A stretch of 43,784 bases of DNA from Roseburia_C sp051879315 (GCA_051879315.1 JBJELW010000011.1:1-43784); one strand, 5' to 3'; shown: positions 22,997 through 31,720, counted from the first letter of the stretch. The notes: generated by a model from the letters alone, not told the origin. Program-made: numbers and translations.

Positions 22997-25177
22997 ATGG
23001 AAAAGAATGTTTTAGAAAAGAAAAAGAAAATCGTATATGATTTTATCTGCGATGATCTGTATGTGCCCATGAAGGCCAAGGAAATTGCCATGGTGCTGCA
23101 GGTGAAAAAAGATCAGCGGGAGGAATTGCATCAGGTGCTGGATGCTTTGGTAGCCGAGGGGAAAATCGAGTTTACCCAGAAGGGAAAGTATGTGAAGGCT
23201 TCCGGACGATTTCTGACCGGTGTATATACGGGGAACAGTCGTGGGTTTGGTTTCGTCACTGTGGAAGGTGAGGATGAGGATATTTTTATCCCCGGAGAAA
23301 ATACCAACGGAGCCATGCATATGGATACTGTGGAGGTGGCCATCACAGATATCCATAGCGGTAAGCGGCGGGAAGGAACCATTGTAAAGATAGTTTCCCA
23401 TGGCCTGAGTCAGATCGTAGGAACCTATCAGGCCAGCAAGACTTATGGATTTGTGGTGCCGGACAACCAGAAGCTGTCTTCGGATATATTTATTCCTTTG
23501 GAACGTTCTATGGGAGCAGTCACCGGGCATAAAGTAGTGGTGGAGCTCACCAGCTACGGAGAAAACGGCAAGAAGCCTGAGGGAAAAGTTGTGGAGATCA
23601 TCGGTCATATCAATGACCCGGGCACAGACATCATGTCCATAGTAAAAGGCTATGATCTGCCGGTGGAGTTCAGTCCCAAAATCATGAAACAGGTGGAAAA
23701 TGTGGCCCATGAGGTCAGTGAGGCAGACATGGCAGGCCGCATGGATCTCCGGGACTGGCAGATGGTGACCATTGACGGGGAGGATTCCAAAGATCTGGAT
23801 GACGCGGTGTCCCTTACCATGGAGGGTGACAACTACATTCTGGGCGTGCACATTGCGGATGTGGCAAATTACGTGCAGGAACACAGTGCGCTGGATGTGG
23901 AGGCGTTGAACCGGGGCACCAGTGTGTATCTGGTGGACCGTGTAATCCCTATGCTGCCCCATAAGCTGTCCAACGGAATTTGTTCCCTGAATGCAGGGGA
24001 GAACCGACTGGCCTTGAGTTGTATTATGACCATCGATCCCAAGGGAAAGGTCATTGACCATAAAATAGCAGAAACCGTAGTAAAAATTAATGAGCGTATG
24101 ACTTATACATCCGTGAAAAAGATCCTGGAAGATCATGATGAGGCGGAATGTACCCGTTATGCAGATTTGGTTCCCATGTTTGAACGGATGGGAAATCTGG
24201 CTGCACTTTTGCGCAGCAACCGTATGAAGCGTGGCTCCATCGATTTTGATTTTCCGGAAACCAGGATTTTGCTGAATGAGAAGGGCGAACCCATAGAAAT
24301 CAAGCCCTATGAACGCAATACCGCCACCAAGCTTATCGAGGATTTCATGCTCATTGCCAATGAAACGGTGGCCCAGGACTTTTTCTGGCAGGAGATTCCC
24401 TTTGTGTATCGTACCCACGAGACTCCGGACGAGGAGAAAATCCGCAAGCTGGCCACACTCATTGGAAATTTTGGGTACAGCCTTCATATGTCTAACGAGG
24501 AGGTTCACCCCAAGGAACTGCAGAAACTGCTGGGAAAGATAGAAGGGACGGATGAGGAACCGCTGATCAGTCGACTGACTCTGCGTTCCATGAAGCAGGC
24601 AAAGTACACCACGGAAAATACCGGTCATTTCGGACTTGCCACATCCTATTATTGTCACTTTACTTCACCCATCCGCCGTTATCCGGATCTGCAGATCCAC
24701 CGCATCATCAAAGAGACGCTGCGGGGCAGGATGAACCACAAGCGCATGGAACACTATGAAAAGATTCTGCCGGAGGTGGCAAAGCATTCCAGTGAGATGG
24801 AACGCCGGGCGGATGAGGCTGAGCGGGAAACCGATAAGCTGAAAAAGGTACAGTATATGGAGAAGCATCTTGGGGAAGTTTTTGAAGGGGTCATCTCCAG
24901 TGTCACCGGCTGGGGATTGTATGTGGAACTGCCCAACACCATTGAAGGACTGGTGCATGTAACTTCTTTGGATGATGATTACTATCATTATCAGGAAGAG
25001 ACCTATGAGCTCATCGGAGAGACCACCAACAAACACTACAAACTGGGTCAGCGGGTATATGTGCAGGCTGTATCGGTGGATCCGCTGATGCGCACCATCG
25101 ATTTTCGCATCAGTGGTGGTCCGGACGAAGCTCGACCTGATTTAGAAGCTGACGAAAACCCGGAAGAGGAACAGTAA
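22997..25177 (+). CDS. rnr: Ribonuclease R
   Basis: A 726-aa processive 3'-to-5' exoribonuclease for structured RNA; it also degrades the faulty mRNAs released by trans-translation. Domains in order: winged helix (1-65), two cold-shock OB folds (about 70-225; GNSRGFGFV, KTYGFVVPDN), RNB catalytic domain (about 250-580, Asp cluster D260-D269 in DGEDSKDLDD), and S1 domain (about 625-705; GVISSVTGWGLYVELPNTIE). The tail is acidic. The start follows GGGAG. smpB follows within 25 bases and ssrA after that, so enzyme, adaptor and RNA for ribosome rescue sit together. Confidence 0.97.
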   Translation: MEKNVLEKKKKIVYDFICDDLYVPMKAKEIAMVLQVKKDQREELHQVLDALVAEGKIEFTQKGKYVKASGRFLTGVYTGNSRGFGFVTVEGEDEDIFIPGENTNGAMHMDTVEVAITDIHSGKRREGTIVKIVSHGLSQIVGTYQASKTYGFVVPDNQKLSSDIFIPLERSMGAVTGHKVVVELTSYGENGKKPEGKVVEIIGHINDPGTDIMSIVKGYDLPVEFSPKIMKQVENVAHEVSEADMAGRMDLRDWQMVTIDGEDSKDLDDAVSLTMEGDNYILGVHIADVANYVQEHSALDVEALNRGTSVYLVDRVIPMLPHKLSNGICSLNAGENRLALSCIMTIDPKGKVIDHKIAETVVKINERMTYTSVKKILEDHDEAECTRYADLVPMFERMGNLAALLRSNRMKRGSIDFDFPETRILLNEKGEPIEIKPYERNTATKLIEDFMLIANETVAQDFFWQEIPFVYRTHETPDEEKIRKLATLIGNFGYSLHMSNEEVHPKELQKLLGKIEGTDEEPLISRLTLRSMKQAKYTTENTGHFGLATSYYCHFTSPIRRYPDLQIHRIIKETLRGRMNHKRMEHYEKILPEVAKHSSEMERRADEAERETDKLKKVQYMEKHLGEVFEGVISSVTGWGLYVELPNTIEGLVHVTSLDDDYYHYQEETYELIGETTNKHYKLGQRVYVQAVSVDPLMRTIDFRISGGPDEARPDLEADENPEEEQ

Positions 25178-25198
25178 AAGTTGGGAGAAAGGGAAAAT

Positions 25199-25663
25199 AT
25201 GGGAAAAGAATCCATCAAGATGATTGCTAACAATAAAAAAGCGAGACATGATTATTTTTTGGAGGAGCTGTATGAGGCGGGAATCAGCCTTCACGGCACC
25301 GAGGTAAAGTCCCTGCGCATGGGAAAATGCAGCATAAAGGAATCTTTCATCCACATTGAAAACGGAGAAGTAATCATTTATGGCATGCACATCAGTCCCT
25401 ACGAAAAGGGTAATATCTTTAACCGGGATCCCTTGCGGCCGAAAAAGTTGCTGCTGCATAAAAAGGAGATTCTGAAACTGGAACAGAAGATCAAGGAAAA
25501 AGGGTATACCATCGTTCCGGTGGAGGTATACTTAAAGGGAAGCCTGGTGAAGGTGCAGATTGCATTGGCAAAGGGTAAAAAACTCTACGACAAACGTGAC
25601 GATATCGCCAAGAAGGATCAGCGCCGGGAGGCAGAAAGAGAGTTCAAGGTGAGAAATCTGTAA
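25199..25663 (+). CDS. smpB: SsrA-binding protein SmpB
   Basis: A 154-aa OB-fold protein that loads tmRNA on stalled ribosomes. Motifs are IANNKKARHDYFLEELYEAG, GTEVKSLRMGKCSIKESF, PYEKGN then RPKKLLLHKKEI, and the basic C-terminal tail KLYDKRDDIAKKDQRREAER that enters the empty mRNA channel. The ATG at 25199 follows GGGAGAAAGGG; an in-frame TTG at 25181 overlaps that site. It lies between rnr and the tmRNA gene it serves. Confidence 0.96.
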   Translation: MGKESIKMIANNKKARHDYFLEELYEAGISLHGTEVKSLRMGKCSIKESFIHIENGEVIIYGMHISPYEKGNIFNRDPLRPKKLLLHKKEILKLEQKIKEKGYTIVPVEVYLKGSLVKVQIALAKGKKLYDKRDDIAKKDQRREAEREFKVRNL

Positions 25664-25666
25664 CTA

Positions 25667-25715
25667 TTCAGAGCCAAGGCAATTTTCATAAAATCGCGAA
25701 TCATGCCTGCATGAA
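25667..25715. repeat. Interspersed repeat, copy 2, with the centre of a palindrome
   Basis: TTCAGAGCCAAGGC... to ...AAAATCGCGA (25667-25699) matches 17569-17601. Here it goes on into TCATGCCTGCATGA, itself a small palindrome, then diverges. It reads like a palindromic element truncated at its centre, 3 bases after the smpB stop. Confidence 0.75.
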
Positions 25716-25756
25716 TGAATAGATGCAGAAATTATTAAATTAAACCGCATGTTCAC

Positions 25757-25785
25757 TTGCGAAAACAGTTTGAACTGTTTATAAT
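25757..25785 (+). promoter_or_regulatory. tmRNA promoter
   Basis: TTGCGA (25757-25762), 17 bases, TATAAT (25780-25785). The spacer holds a perfect inverted repeat, AAACAGTT-TG-AACTGTTT (25763-25780). The precursor leader of about 50 bases contains a GTTC...GAAC closing hairpin and would be trimmed. Confidence 0.8.
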
Positions 25786-25845
25786 ATATGTAATCGTTCA
25801 GAGATTTTGCGAATGGCTCCGAACGGATAAATTTATTTGAATAAG

Positions 25846-26184
25846 GGCTAGTAAAGGTTTCGACGGGGATTATGAAGCTGGAGAAGCGAGCCGTACGGGA
25901 TACGTTAAATTCCAAACTTAAAATTAAACGCTAACGATAATAAATTAGCTTACGCTGCCTAGGCGGCGTTGTCCGCTCTGATGCACCTACACATTAGAAT
26001 CCGGGCATCAATCATGTAGGAAACGACACCGGCAAAGCTTTGAGCCGGTGGGCGTATCATGAAGCTACTGAAACAATTACGGTGTTCATGCCGGAATTGC
26101 AGAGGGAATGTAAAAACATGAACTACGCTCGTAGAAGGACAGGGGATTGGTTTTCGGACACGGGTTCGACTCCCGTCTAGTCCA
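25846..26184 (+). ncRNA. ssrA: tmRNA (SsrA)
   Basis: About 339 bases. The 5' end GGGCTAG pairs with 3' CTAGTCC as a tRNA-like acceptor, and TTCGACGGGGAT near the 5' end and GGGTTCGACTCCCG near the 3' end are the tRNA-like arms. The tag frame reads from a GCT resume codon at 25930 to TAG at 25960: ANDNKLAYAA, ending in the Ala-Ala degron. CCA is not encoded. It tags proteins on stalled ribosomes for ClpXP-type proteases. The resume codon is inferred from similarity to the Escherichia coli tag ANDENYALAA. Confidence 0.95.
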
Positions 26185-26248
26185 GTATTTGTGGTAAGGA
26201 GGGACCCGGCTTGCCGGGAGGATTCCTTATCGCCTACGCAGACGGAGA

Positions 26249-26277
26249 GAACCACCAGAAATGGTGGTTCTTTTTTT
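26249..26277 (+). terminator. tmRNA terminator
   Basis: GAACCACCA / TGGTGGTTC, loop GAAA, then seven T. Confidence 0.93.
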
Positions 26278-26310
26278 GTAGTTGCAATGCCGGTTTCATT
26301 TACACAAATA

Positions 26311-26341
26311 GAAAGCCACCGCAGGGGATGCGGTGGCTTTC
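26311..26341. terminator. Second strong hairpin after ssrA
   Basis: GAAAGCCACCGCA / TGCGGTGGCTTTC, 13 perfect pairs, loop GGGGA. No T run follows on either strand within a few bases, so it may be a transcription barrier, a processing site or a remnant repeat. Confidence 0.55.
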
Positions 26342-26529
26342 TGGGGAGTTATGAAAATTTATGAAAAAAGTTTTGTCGTCAACCGGATTGCAATTCATTG
26401 GGGGATGAACTGTTTCCTGTTGACATTAACTAGTATATCCGCAGGTTGTGAATTCTATGTGAAAAAATTATAAAAAAATCAGAAAATCAGAAAAAAAATA
26501 ATAAACTGCCGATAAAAACTTTTTCCATA

Positions 26530-26575
26530 ATCTTGTATAAAAGTATTGCAAGAGATACAAGATATGGTATATAAT
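26530..26575 (+). promoter_or_regulatory. nrdD promoter with inverted repeat around the -35
   Basis: TTGCAA (26546-26551), 18 bases, TATAAT (26570-26575). ATCTTGTAT (26530-26538) and ATACAAGAT (26555-26563) form a perfect 9-bp inverted repeat flanking the -35, a plausible repressor site. Confidence 0.65.
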
Positions 26576-26581
26576 ATGCCC

Positions 26582-26760
26582 TGAGGATTGTCCTCAAAGC
26601 AGCGCGAAGCGACCTTTGAGGGCTTGACGAAGAGACGACGGAGCCCTGAGGGCGTATTATGAACAGAAATACAGCTTCATAATATGCCTTGCTAAGAACA
26701 AAACACAATATCATGTGTTTCTATAAAACGCAGCCGGGAGGGCTGCCCAAATTTTATTTT
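26582..26760 (+). promoter_or_regulatory. Structured nrdDG leader with NrdR-like box
   Basis: The leader is nearly 200 bases. From its 5' end it shows GAGGA/TCCTC, CTCAAAG/CTTTGAG, GGGCT/AGCCC and GGGCGTATTATGA/TCATAATATGCC hairpins (up to 26686). Next comes ACACAATATCATGTGT (26703-26718), which has the ACAC...GTGT arms of NrdR boxes and matches the 16-bp consensus at 14 positions as I recall it. A GCAGCC/GGCTGC hairpin (26730-26746) is followed by a T-rich stretch. The first part may be a repeat element rather than a regulator. The lone box is unusual, since NrdR sites normally come in pairs. Confidence 0.55.
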
Positions 26761-26775
26761 TTAGGAGCAGATAGC

Positions 26776-28938
26776 ATGAAAATCATCAAAAGAAGCGGAA
26801 TGGAAGTAGATTTTGATATCACCAAGATCATCACAGCCATTAACAAAGCAAATAAGGAAGTGGTAGAGACCGAGCGTCTCAGTGCGGAACAGATTAAAGA
26901 GATTGCCACATTTATCGAGGATAAGTGTAAGGCATCCAACCATGCACTGAATGTGGAGGATATTCAGGACCTGGTGGAGGATCAGATTATGGCCAAGCAG
27001 GCCTTTTCTGTGGCGAGAAAATATATTACTTACCGCTACAAACGTGCCCTGGTGCGTAAATCCAATTCCACGGATGAGCAGATTCTGAGCCTGATCGAGT
27101 GCAATAACGAGGAAGTAAAACAGGAAAATTCGAATAAAGATTCTACGGTAAACAGTGTGCAGCGTGATTATATGGCCGGTGAGGTCAGCAAGGATATCAC
27201 CAAGCGTTTCCTGTTGGACGAGGATATTGTGGAAGCCCATGAGCAGGGGCTCATCCATTTCCATGATGCGGATTATTTTGCCCAGCATATGCACAACTGT
27301 GATCTGGTGAATCTGGAGGATATGCTGCAGAATGGTACCGTCATCAGTGGAACCAAGATTGACAAGCCCCATTCCTTTTCCACCGCATGTAACATTGCCA
27401 CCCAGATCATTGCCCAGGTGGCCAGCTCCCAGTACGGCGGGCAGAGCATTTCTCTGGCCCATCTGGTGCCCTTTGTACAGATCAGCCGTGACAAGATCCG
27501 GGGAGAGCTCATGCGCACCTTAGAGGAAGCAGGCACCACCATCAGCGAGGACAAGATCGAACGGATCGTGGAGCGCCGGCTGCATGATGAAATCGAGCGT
27601 GGTGTGCAGGTAATCCAGTATCAGGTGGTGACACTGATGACCACCAATGGACAGTCTCCCTTTGTTACCGTGTTTATGTATTTGAACGAGGCAAAGAATG
27701 AGCAGGAGAAAAAAGATCTGGCCATGATCATTGAGGAGGTACTGGATCAGCGGTACCAGGGTGTGAAAAATGAGGAAGGTGTCTGGATCACACCCGCATT
27801 CCCCAAGCTGATCTATGTTCTGGAAGAGGATAATATCCACGAGGACAGCGAATACTATTATCTGACGAAAAAAGCAGCAAAATGTTCGGCTAAAAGACTG
27901 GTGCCGGATTATATTTCTGAGAAGAAAATGAAAGAAATCAAGGATGGAAACTGCTATACCTGCATGGGCTGCCGTTCCTTCCTGACGGTATATCACGACG
28001 AGGAGGGCAAGCCCAAATTCTACGGCAGATTCAATCAGGGTGTGGTGACCATCAACCTGGTAGATATCGCCTGCTCCTCCGGCGGAGATTTTGAAAAATT
28101 CTGGAAGATATTTGACGAGCGTCTGGAACTGTGCCATCGTGCACTGATGGCCCGCCACAATCGTCTGAAGGGAACTCCTTCCGATGTGGCCCCCATCCTC
28201 TGGCAGCACGGAGCGCTGGCCCGGTTGAAAAAGGGTGAGACAATAGACAAGCTGCTGTACGGTGGATATTCCACCATTTCCTTGGGCTATGCCGGTTTGT
28301 GCGAGTGTACCAGATATATGACAGGCAAGTCCCATACGGATCCCTCAGCTACGCCTTTTGCGCTGAAGGTAATGCAGCATTTAAATGATGCCTGCAAGGT
28401 GTGGAAAGAAAAGCATAATATCGATTTTTCCGTATATGGCACTCCATTGGAGTCCACCACTTACAAATTTGCTAAATGTCTGAAGAAACGGTTTGGCATC
28501 ATCGAGGGAGTTACAGATAAGAATTACATCACTAATAGCTATCATGTGCATGTGACGGAGCCCATCGATGCTTTCGAGAAGCTGAAGTTTGAATCCCAGT
28601 TCCAGGCATTGTCTCCGGGAGGTGCCATCAGCTATGTAGAGGTGCCCAATATGCAGGATAATCTGGAAGCCGTGCTTTCTGTGATGCGCTATATTTATGA
28701 AAATATTATGTACGCGGAGTTGAATACCAAAAGTGATTACTGTCAGGTCTGCGGCTTTGACGGTGAGATACAGATTGTGCAGGATGATGACGGCAAGCTG
28801 ATCTGGGAGTGCCCTCACTGCCACAACAGAGATCAGGATAAGATGAACGTGGCCCGCAGAACCTGCGGATATATTGGTTCCCAGTTCTGGAATCAGGGGA
28901 GAACCCAGGAAATCAAGGACCGGGTACTCCATCTATAG
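26776..28938 (+). CDS. nrdD: Anaerobic (class III) ribonucleoside-triphosphate reductase
   Basis: A 720-aa glycyl-radical enzyme that makes deoxynucleotides without oxygen. An N-terminal ATP cone (about 1-95; IIKRSGMEVDFDITKIITAI) provides allosteric control. Next come the catalytic barrel and a C-terminal zinc site (C656, C659, C679, C682). The radical glycine is G698 in RTCGYIGSQFWNQGR. The ATG at 26776 with TAGGAG at 8 bases is preferred; a frame open to 26689 has no ribosome binding site and adds non-family residues. nrdG, the activase, follows at 9 bases. Oxygen sensitivity of the radical fits a strict anaerobe. Confidence 0.97.
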   Translation: MKIIKRSGMEVDFDITKIITAINKANKEVVETERLSAEQIKEIATFIEDKCKASNHALNVEDIQDLVEDQIMAKQAFSVARKYITYRYKRALVRKSNSTDEQILSLIECNNEEVKQENSNKDSTVNSVQRDYMAGEVSKDITKRFLLDEDIVEAHEQGLIHFHDADYFAQHMHNCDLVNLEDMLQNGTVISGTKIDKPHSFSTACNIATQIIAQVASSQYGGQSISLAHLVPFVQISRDKIRGELMRTLEEAGTTISEDKIERIVERRLHDEIERGVQVIQYQVVTLMTTNGQSPFVTVFMYLNEAKNEQEKKDLAMIIEEVLDQRYQGVKNEEGVWITPAFPKLIYVLEEDNIHEDSEYYYLTKKAAKCSAKRLVPDYISEKKMKEIKDGNCYTCMGCRSFLTVYHDEEGKPKFYGRFNQGVVTINLVDIACSSGGDFEKFWKIFDERLELCHRALMARHNRLKGTPSDVAPILWQHGALARLKKGETIDKLLYGGYSTISLGYAGLCECTRYMTGKSHTDPSATPFALKVMQHLNDACKVWKEKHNIDFSVYGTPLESTTYKFAKCLKKRFGIIEGVTDKNYITNSYHVHVTEPIDAFEKLKFESQFQALSPGGAISYVEVPNMQDNLEAVLSVMRYIYENIMYAELNTKSDYCQVCGFDGEIQIVQDDDGKLIWECPHCHNRDQDKMNVARRTCGYIGSQFWNQGRTQEIKDRVLHL

Positions 28939-28947
28939 GAGAATGTT

Positions 28948-29466
28948 ATGTATTATTCAGCAATCAAATATAACGATATAGCAAACGGCATCGGGGTACG
29001 GACAGTTTTGTTCGTATCCGGGTGCCGCAATCACTGTAGAGGATGTTTTCAACCGGAAACATGGAATTTTTGTAATGGGAATCCATTTACAAAAGACACA
29101 GAAGATGAGATAATTAGTTCATTGGACTCCGAATATATCAAGGGACTGACCCTTCTTGGAGGAGATCCCTTTGAGCCGGAGAATCAGCAGGCACTTCTCC
29201 CCTTTATCAAGCGGGTACGGAGAGAGTGTCCGTCTAAAGATATCTGGGCGTATACCGGTTATGTGTTGGAGCGGGATCTGGTGCCCGGAGGCAAATGCTA
29301 TACAGAGGATACACAGGAATTACTTTCGAATATTGACATTTTGGTAGATGGCCCTTATATCGAAGAACAGCATGATATCACTTTGAAATTTAAGGGCTCT
29401 GCCAATCAGAGAGTCATTGACTGCAAAAAATATGTGCAGGACGGAATAATCACCGAGGTGATGTAG
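28948..29466 (+). CDS. nrdG: Anaerobic ribonucleotide reductase activating protein
   Basis: A 172-aa radical S-adenosylmethionine enzyme that abstracts hydrogen from the NrdD glycine. The cluster motif is C26-x3-C30-x2-C33 in SGCRNHCRGCFQPETW. GGDPFEPEN and the preceding LTLLGG form the SAM-binding GGE-like motif. AGGAG precedes the start. It is followed directly by a 101-bp repeat array that begins at its stop codon. Confidence 0.97.
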   Translation: MYYSAIKYNDIANGIGVRTVLFVSGCRNHCRGCFQPETWNFCNGNPFTKDTEDEIISSLDSEYIKGLTLLGGDPFEPENQQALLPFIKRVRRECPSKDIWAYTGYVLERDLVPGGKCYTEDTQELLSNIDILVDGPYIEEQHDITLKFKGSANQRVIDCKKYVQDGIITEVM

Positions 29467-29665
29467 GGAGGAACCAACATGAACGAAGTTCATGTTTTTG
29501 CATGGTTCCGACCGACATGGCAGGCATGTTTGTGAAACGAACATGCGTGCCAATTCATAAGAATTAGGGAGGAACCAACATGAACGAAGTTCATGTTTTT
29601 GCATGGTTCCGACCGACATGGCAGGCATGTTTGTGAAACGAACATGCGTGCCAATTCATAAGAAT
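29464..29665. repeat. Two tandem 101-bp units with embedded ribosome binding site and 18-codon frame
   Basis: Units 29464-29564 and 29565-29665 appear identical. Each starts TAGGGAGGAACCAACATG. It encodes an 18-residue frame (29479-29535 and 29580-29636; peptide MNEVHVFAWFRPTWQACL), then a stop. It folds into two hairpins: GGAACCA/TGGTTCC around ACATGAAC-GAA-GTTCATGT, and GGCAGGCATGTT / AACATGCGTGCC (11 of 12 pairs). A third, partial copy (TAGGGAGGAATCAA) is the ribosome binding site of the next gene. Whether the peptide is made is unknown. Confidence 0.9.
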
Positions 29666-29679
29666 TAGGGAGGAATCAA

Positions 29680-31017
29680 ATGGAAATTACAAACGAGCGC
29701 AAGGAAGAGCTGTTAAACAAATTTTTACTTAACTATAATATGCCGGAACGGGAGGATTTGGCGGATGTCAGTTTTGAGGAACTGGAGTTTTTGATCCGCT
29801 CCGCGCAGATTTTCCATGATAAGAAGGAAATGACGGCGGATAATCTGTTGGAGAAGAGGGACCGTTACACGGAACTTCTGATGAGCCGTCTGTGGAAGCT
29901 GGATGGAATCTACATTGCGGGAGATCCCAACACCCAGTATCCCCACATTATGGGAGACGGTTCTATCATGATTTTTTCCACGGAGGAACTGGCCAACAAG
30001 GCATCGGCACATTATGAGGAGCAGGGACTTGCGTTAGAGATTCAGTATGTTCCAAAGGACGGCATGACTCATTTCTTTACGGACTGCTACTGGTGGGGAA
30101 TGGAACTGCTGGTGCTGGATATGGGGACTTATTCGGTACATATCAACCGCACGAAGCTCATGCCGCTGCCGGATGAGAAGAAGATTCCAAAGGCTGCCCG
30201 CCCGGTGAGAAACCCGGCCTTTATGGCAGCCACAATTCAGCACAGACAGTTGTTGTTCCGGGAAGAAAGGGACGAGAAATGGACAAGATCCGAGCGGGCT
30301 ATGTGTGATCGTATGCTCCGGGAACTGGTGCGAGGCAGATATTTGTGCCCGGTGAAGATCACTACAGCAGATGGAAAACCGGTGGATCATAATTCAGTGA
30401 TGACTTTAAAGGAAGGTGCCACCATACGTTTTGCCATGCTGGGCGATAATGAAAAGCGGCCATGGCTTCCGGCATTTACCGACTGGGATGCTTTTTTCAA
30501 TATGTATCAGCGGGATGAATGGAATGCCCAGATTCTCACCTATGAGGATCTTGTAACCGTCTCAAAAGAAAACGGTATTGTCATCAATCCGGGAAGTATG
30601 GAGACCAGAATCGACGCCAACCGGAAAAAGGTGTTGGAGGGATACCTGCAGCGGTATAAGAGATTACAGAAAGAAAAAGAGGGAGGTATGCTGCGTGATT
30701 GCGGAAACGGGATTAGCATCGGAGCCTCCGTGGAAAGCACCTCAGAGCTAGAACAGATCCTGGCGGATTTCCTAAAGACACAAAAGGATGTAAAACGTGC
30801 ATTTTTGGCTGTGAAGGTGGTCCAGGATTCTGATATCGCCTATCTGTTGGTGCTGGATATGAAGGAAAATGAAAAGAGTGTGCTGGAAGGCATTGCACAG
30901 ACAGTTCAAGGCAAGCTGGGGGCATTGCGCTTAGAGATTCGTAAGGCAGATGAGGCAGTGCTTGCATGGATGGAGGGAATGACGCCCTTCTACAAGAAAG
31001 GATTGTTTGGATTATAA
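29680..31017 (+). CDS. SseB-like protein
   Basis: A 445-aa soluble protein. The middle part, with a segment on reading a stored value (GDGSIMIFSTEELANKASAH, then TDWDAFFNMYQRDEW), and the C-terminus, with a predicted alpha/beta domain ending PFYKKGLFGL, resemble the SseB family (enhanced serine sensitivity) in its N- and C-terminal domains. The N-terminal 80 residues are charged helices. The role of SseB proteins is unclear. The ribosome binding site GGGAGG is a piece of the 101-bp repeat. The next gene starts 47 bases on. Similarity is by eye, so the family call is moderate. Confidence 0.62.
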   Translation: MEITNERKEELLNKFLLNYNMPEREDLADVSFEELEFLIRSAQIFHDKKEMTADNLLEKRDRYTELLMSRLWKLDGIYIAGDPNTQYPHIMGDGSIMIFSTEELANKASAHYEEQGLALEIQYVPKDGMTHFFTDCYWWGMELLVLDMGTYSVHINRTKLMPLPDEKKIPKAARPVRNPAFMAATIQHRQLLFREERDEKWTRSERAMCDRMLRELVRGRYLCPVKITTADGKPVDHNSVMTLKEGATIRFAMLGDNEKRPWLPAFTDWDAFFNMYQRDEWNAQILTYEDLVTVSKENGIVINPGSMETRIDANRKKVLEGYLQRYKRLQKEKEGGMLRDCGNGISIGASVESTSELEQILADFLKTQKDVKRAFLAVKVVQDSDIAYLLVLDMKENEKSVLEGIAQTVQGKLGALRLEIRKADEAVLAWMEGMTPFYKKGLFGL

Positions 31018-31063
31018 TTTCACGGTGCGGTAACACCTGGTGCCAGGGAATGGAGGTGGAAAA

Positions 31064-31720
31064 TTGCAGGGACCATGGATAAGCGGTGGGTTTGCCTTTT
31101 CTGATGAAAAGCAGGCAGCTCAGGCCGCCAAGGAAGTGGATGCGGTGGATTACCTGAGAAATCGGCTGGAGGGAGTTCATCCCGAAGTGGTACATGAAAT
31201 GTATCAGCAGATTACGGAGCAGAAGCTTTTTTCCACTCCGGTGGGGTATTCATATCTAAAAGAGTTGCGGGATTATCTGACGATTACGGCGGGATACGAG
31301 GAAGATCAGGTGGCGATGATACCGGTGGAAATGTCGGCTGCAGAGGCGGATATACCTGCGGCTGCAGCCGACGGCGGGAGTTCTGCCACTGATTCTGCAA
31401 ACGGGCGGGCAGCTTCGGGAGAAGGCCGCAAGGATGCGGAAAAAGAAAAGGAACACATACGGGAGAAGGGGACGAACGGCAGACGTCAGTCAGACACCTC
31501 CGGTATGAAAAAAATGCAGCAGCGTGCGCGGGTTCTGCTGGGGGTGAATGTGCTTCTGGTGATTGCAATCATTGCCATGTTCCTGATTACTCTGACTAGT
31601 GGCAATACCACCATATTAAATTACGAGAATCAGATCATTGACAAATACGAAAGCTGGGAGCAGGATCTGCAGCAGCGGGAGGACCAGCTAAAGGAACGGG
31701 AAGCACTGCTTGACGAGTAG
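31064..31720 (+). CDS. Uncharacterised single-pass membrane protein
   Basis: A 218-aa protein I do not recognise. Residues 1-80 form a helical soluble domain (VDAVDYLRNRLEGVHPEVVH, then YSYLKELRDYL). A low-complexity Ala/Ser/Gly then Lys/Glu linker follows (about 92-148), then one membrane helix (VLLGVNVLLVIAIIAMFLIT), then a short coiled coil with QQREDQLKEREALLDE at the C-terminus. It may be a scaffold between cytoplasm and envelope. A TTG start at 31064 is chosen because GGAGGTGG lies 4 bases before it; a GTG 24 bases upstream has no such site. It sits between the SseB-like gene and an orphan response regulator. Confidence 0.72.
   Translation: MQGPWISGGFAFSDEKQAAQAAKEVDAVDYLRNRLEGVHPEVVHEMYQQITEQKLFSTPVGYSYLKELRDYLTITAGYEEDQVAMIPVEMSAAEADIPAAAADGGSSATDSANGRAASGEGRKDAEKEKEHIREKGTNGRRQSDTSGMKKMQQRARVLLGVNVLLVIAIIAMFLITLTSGNTTILNYENQIIDKYESWEQDLQQREDQLKEREALLDE

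Noticed and set aside
23012..24658. A 548-codon open frame opposite rnr
   Set aside because: It lies wholly antisense to a well-supported RNase R gene, has no ribosome binding site and shows no family motifs; it is a codon-bias shadow.
26689..26775. An upstream start for nrdD
   Set aside because: The 29 extra codons cross the NrdR-like box and a hairpin, lack a ribosome binding site and do not resemble the family N-terminus.
29320..29628. A 102-codon minus-strand frame across the tandem repeats
   Set aside because: It repeats itself with the 101-bp unit and is antisense to nrdG; it is a repeat artefact.
29464..29665. A CRISPR array
   Set aside because: The units are 101 bp, contiguous and identical without variable spacers; no cas gene is present.
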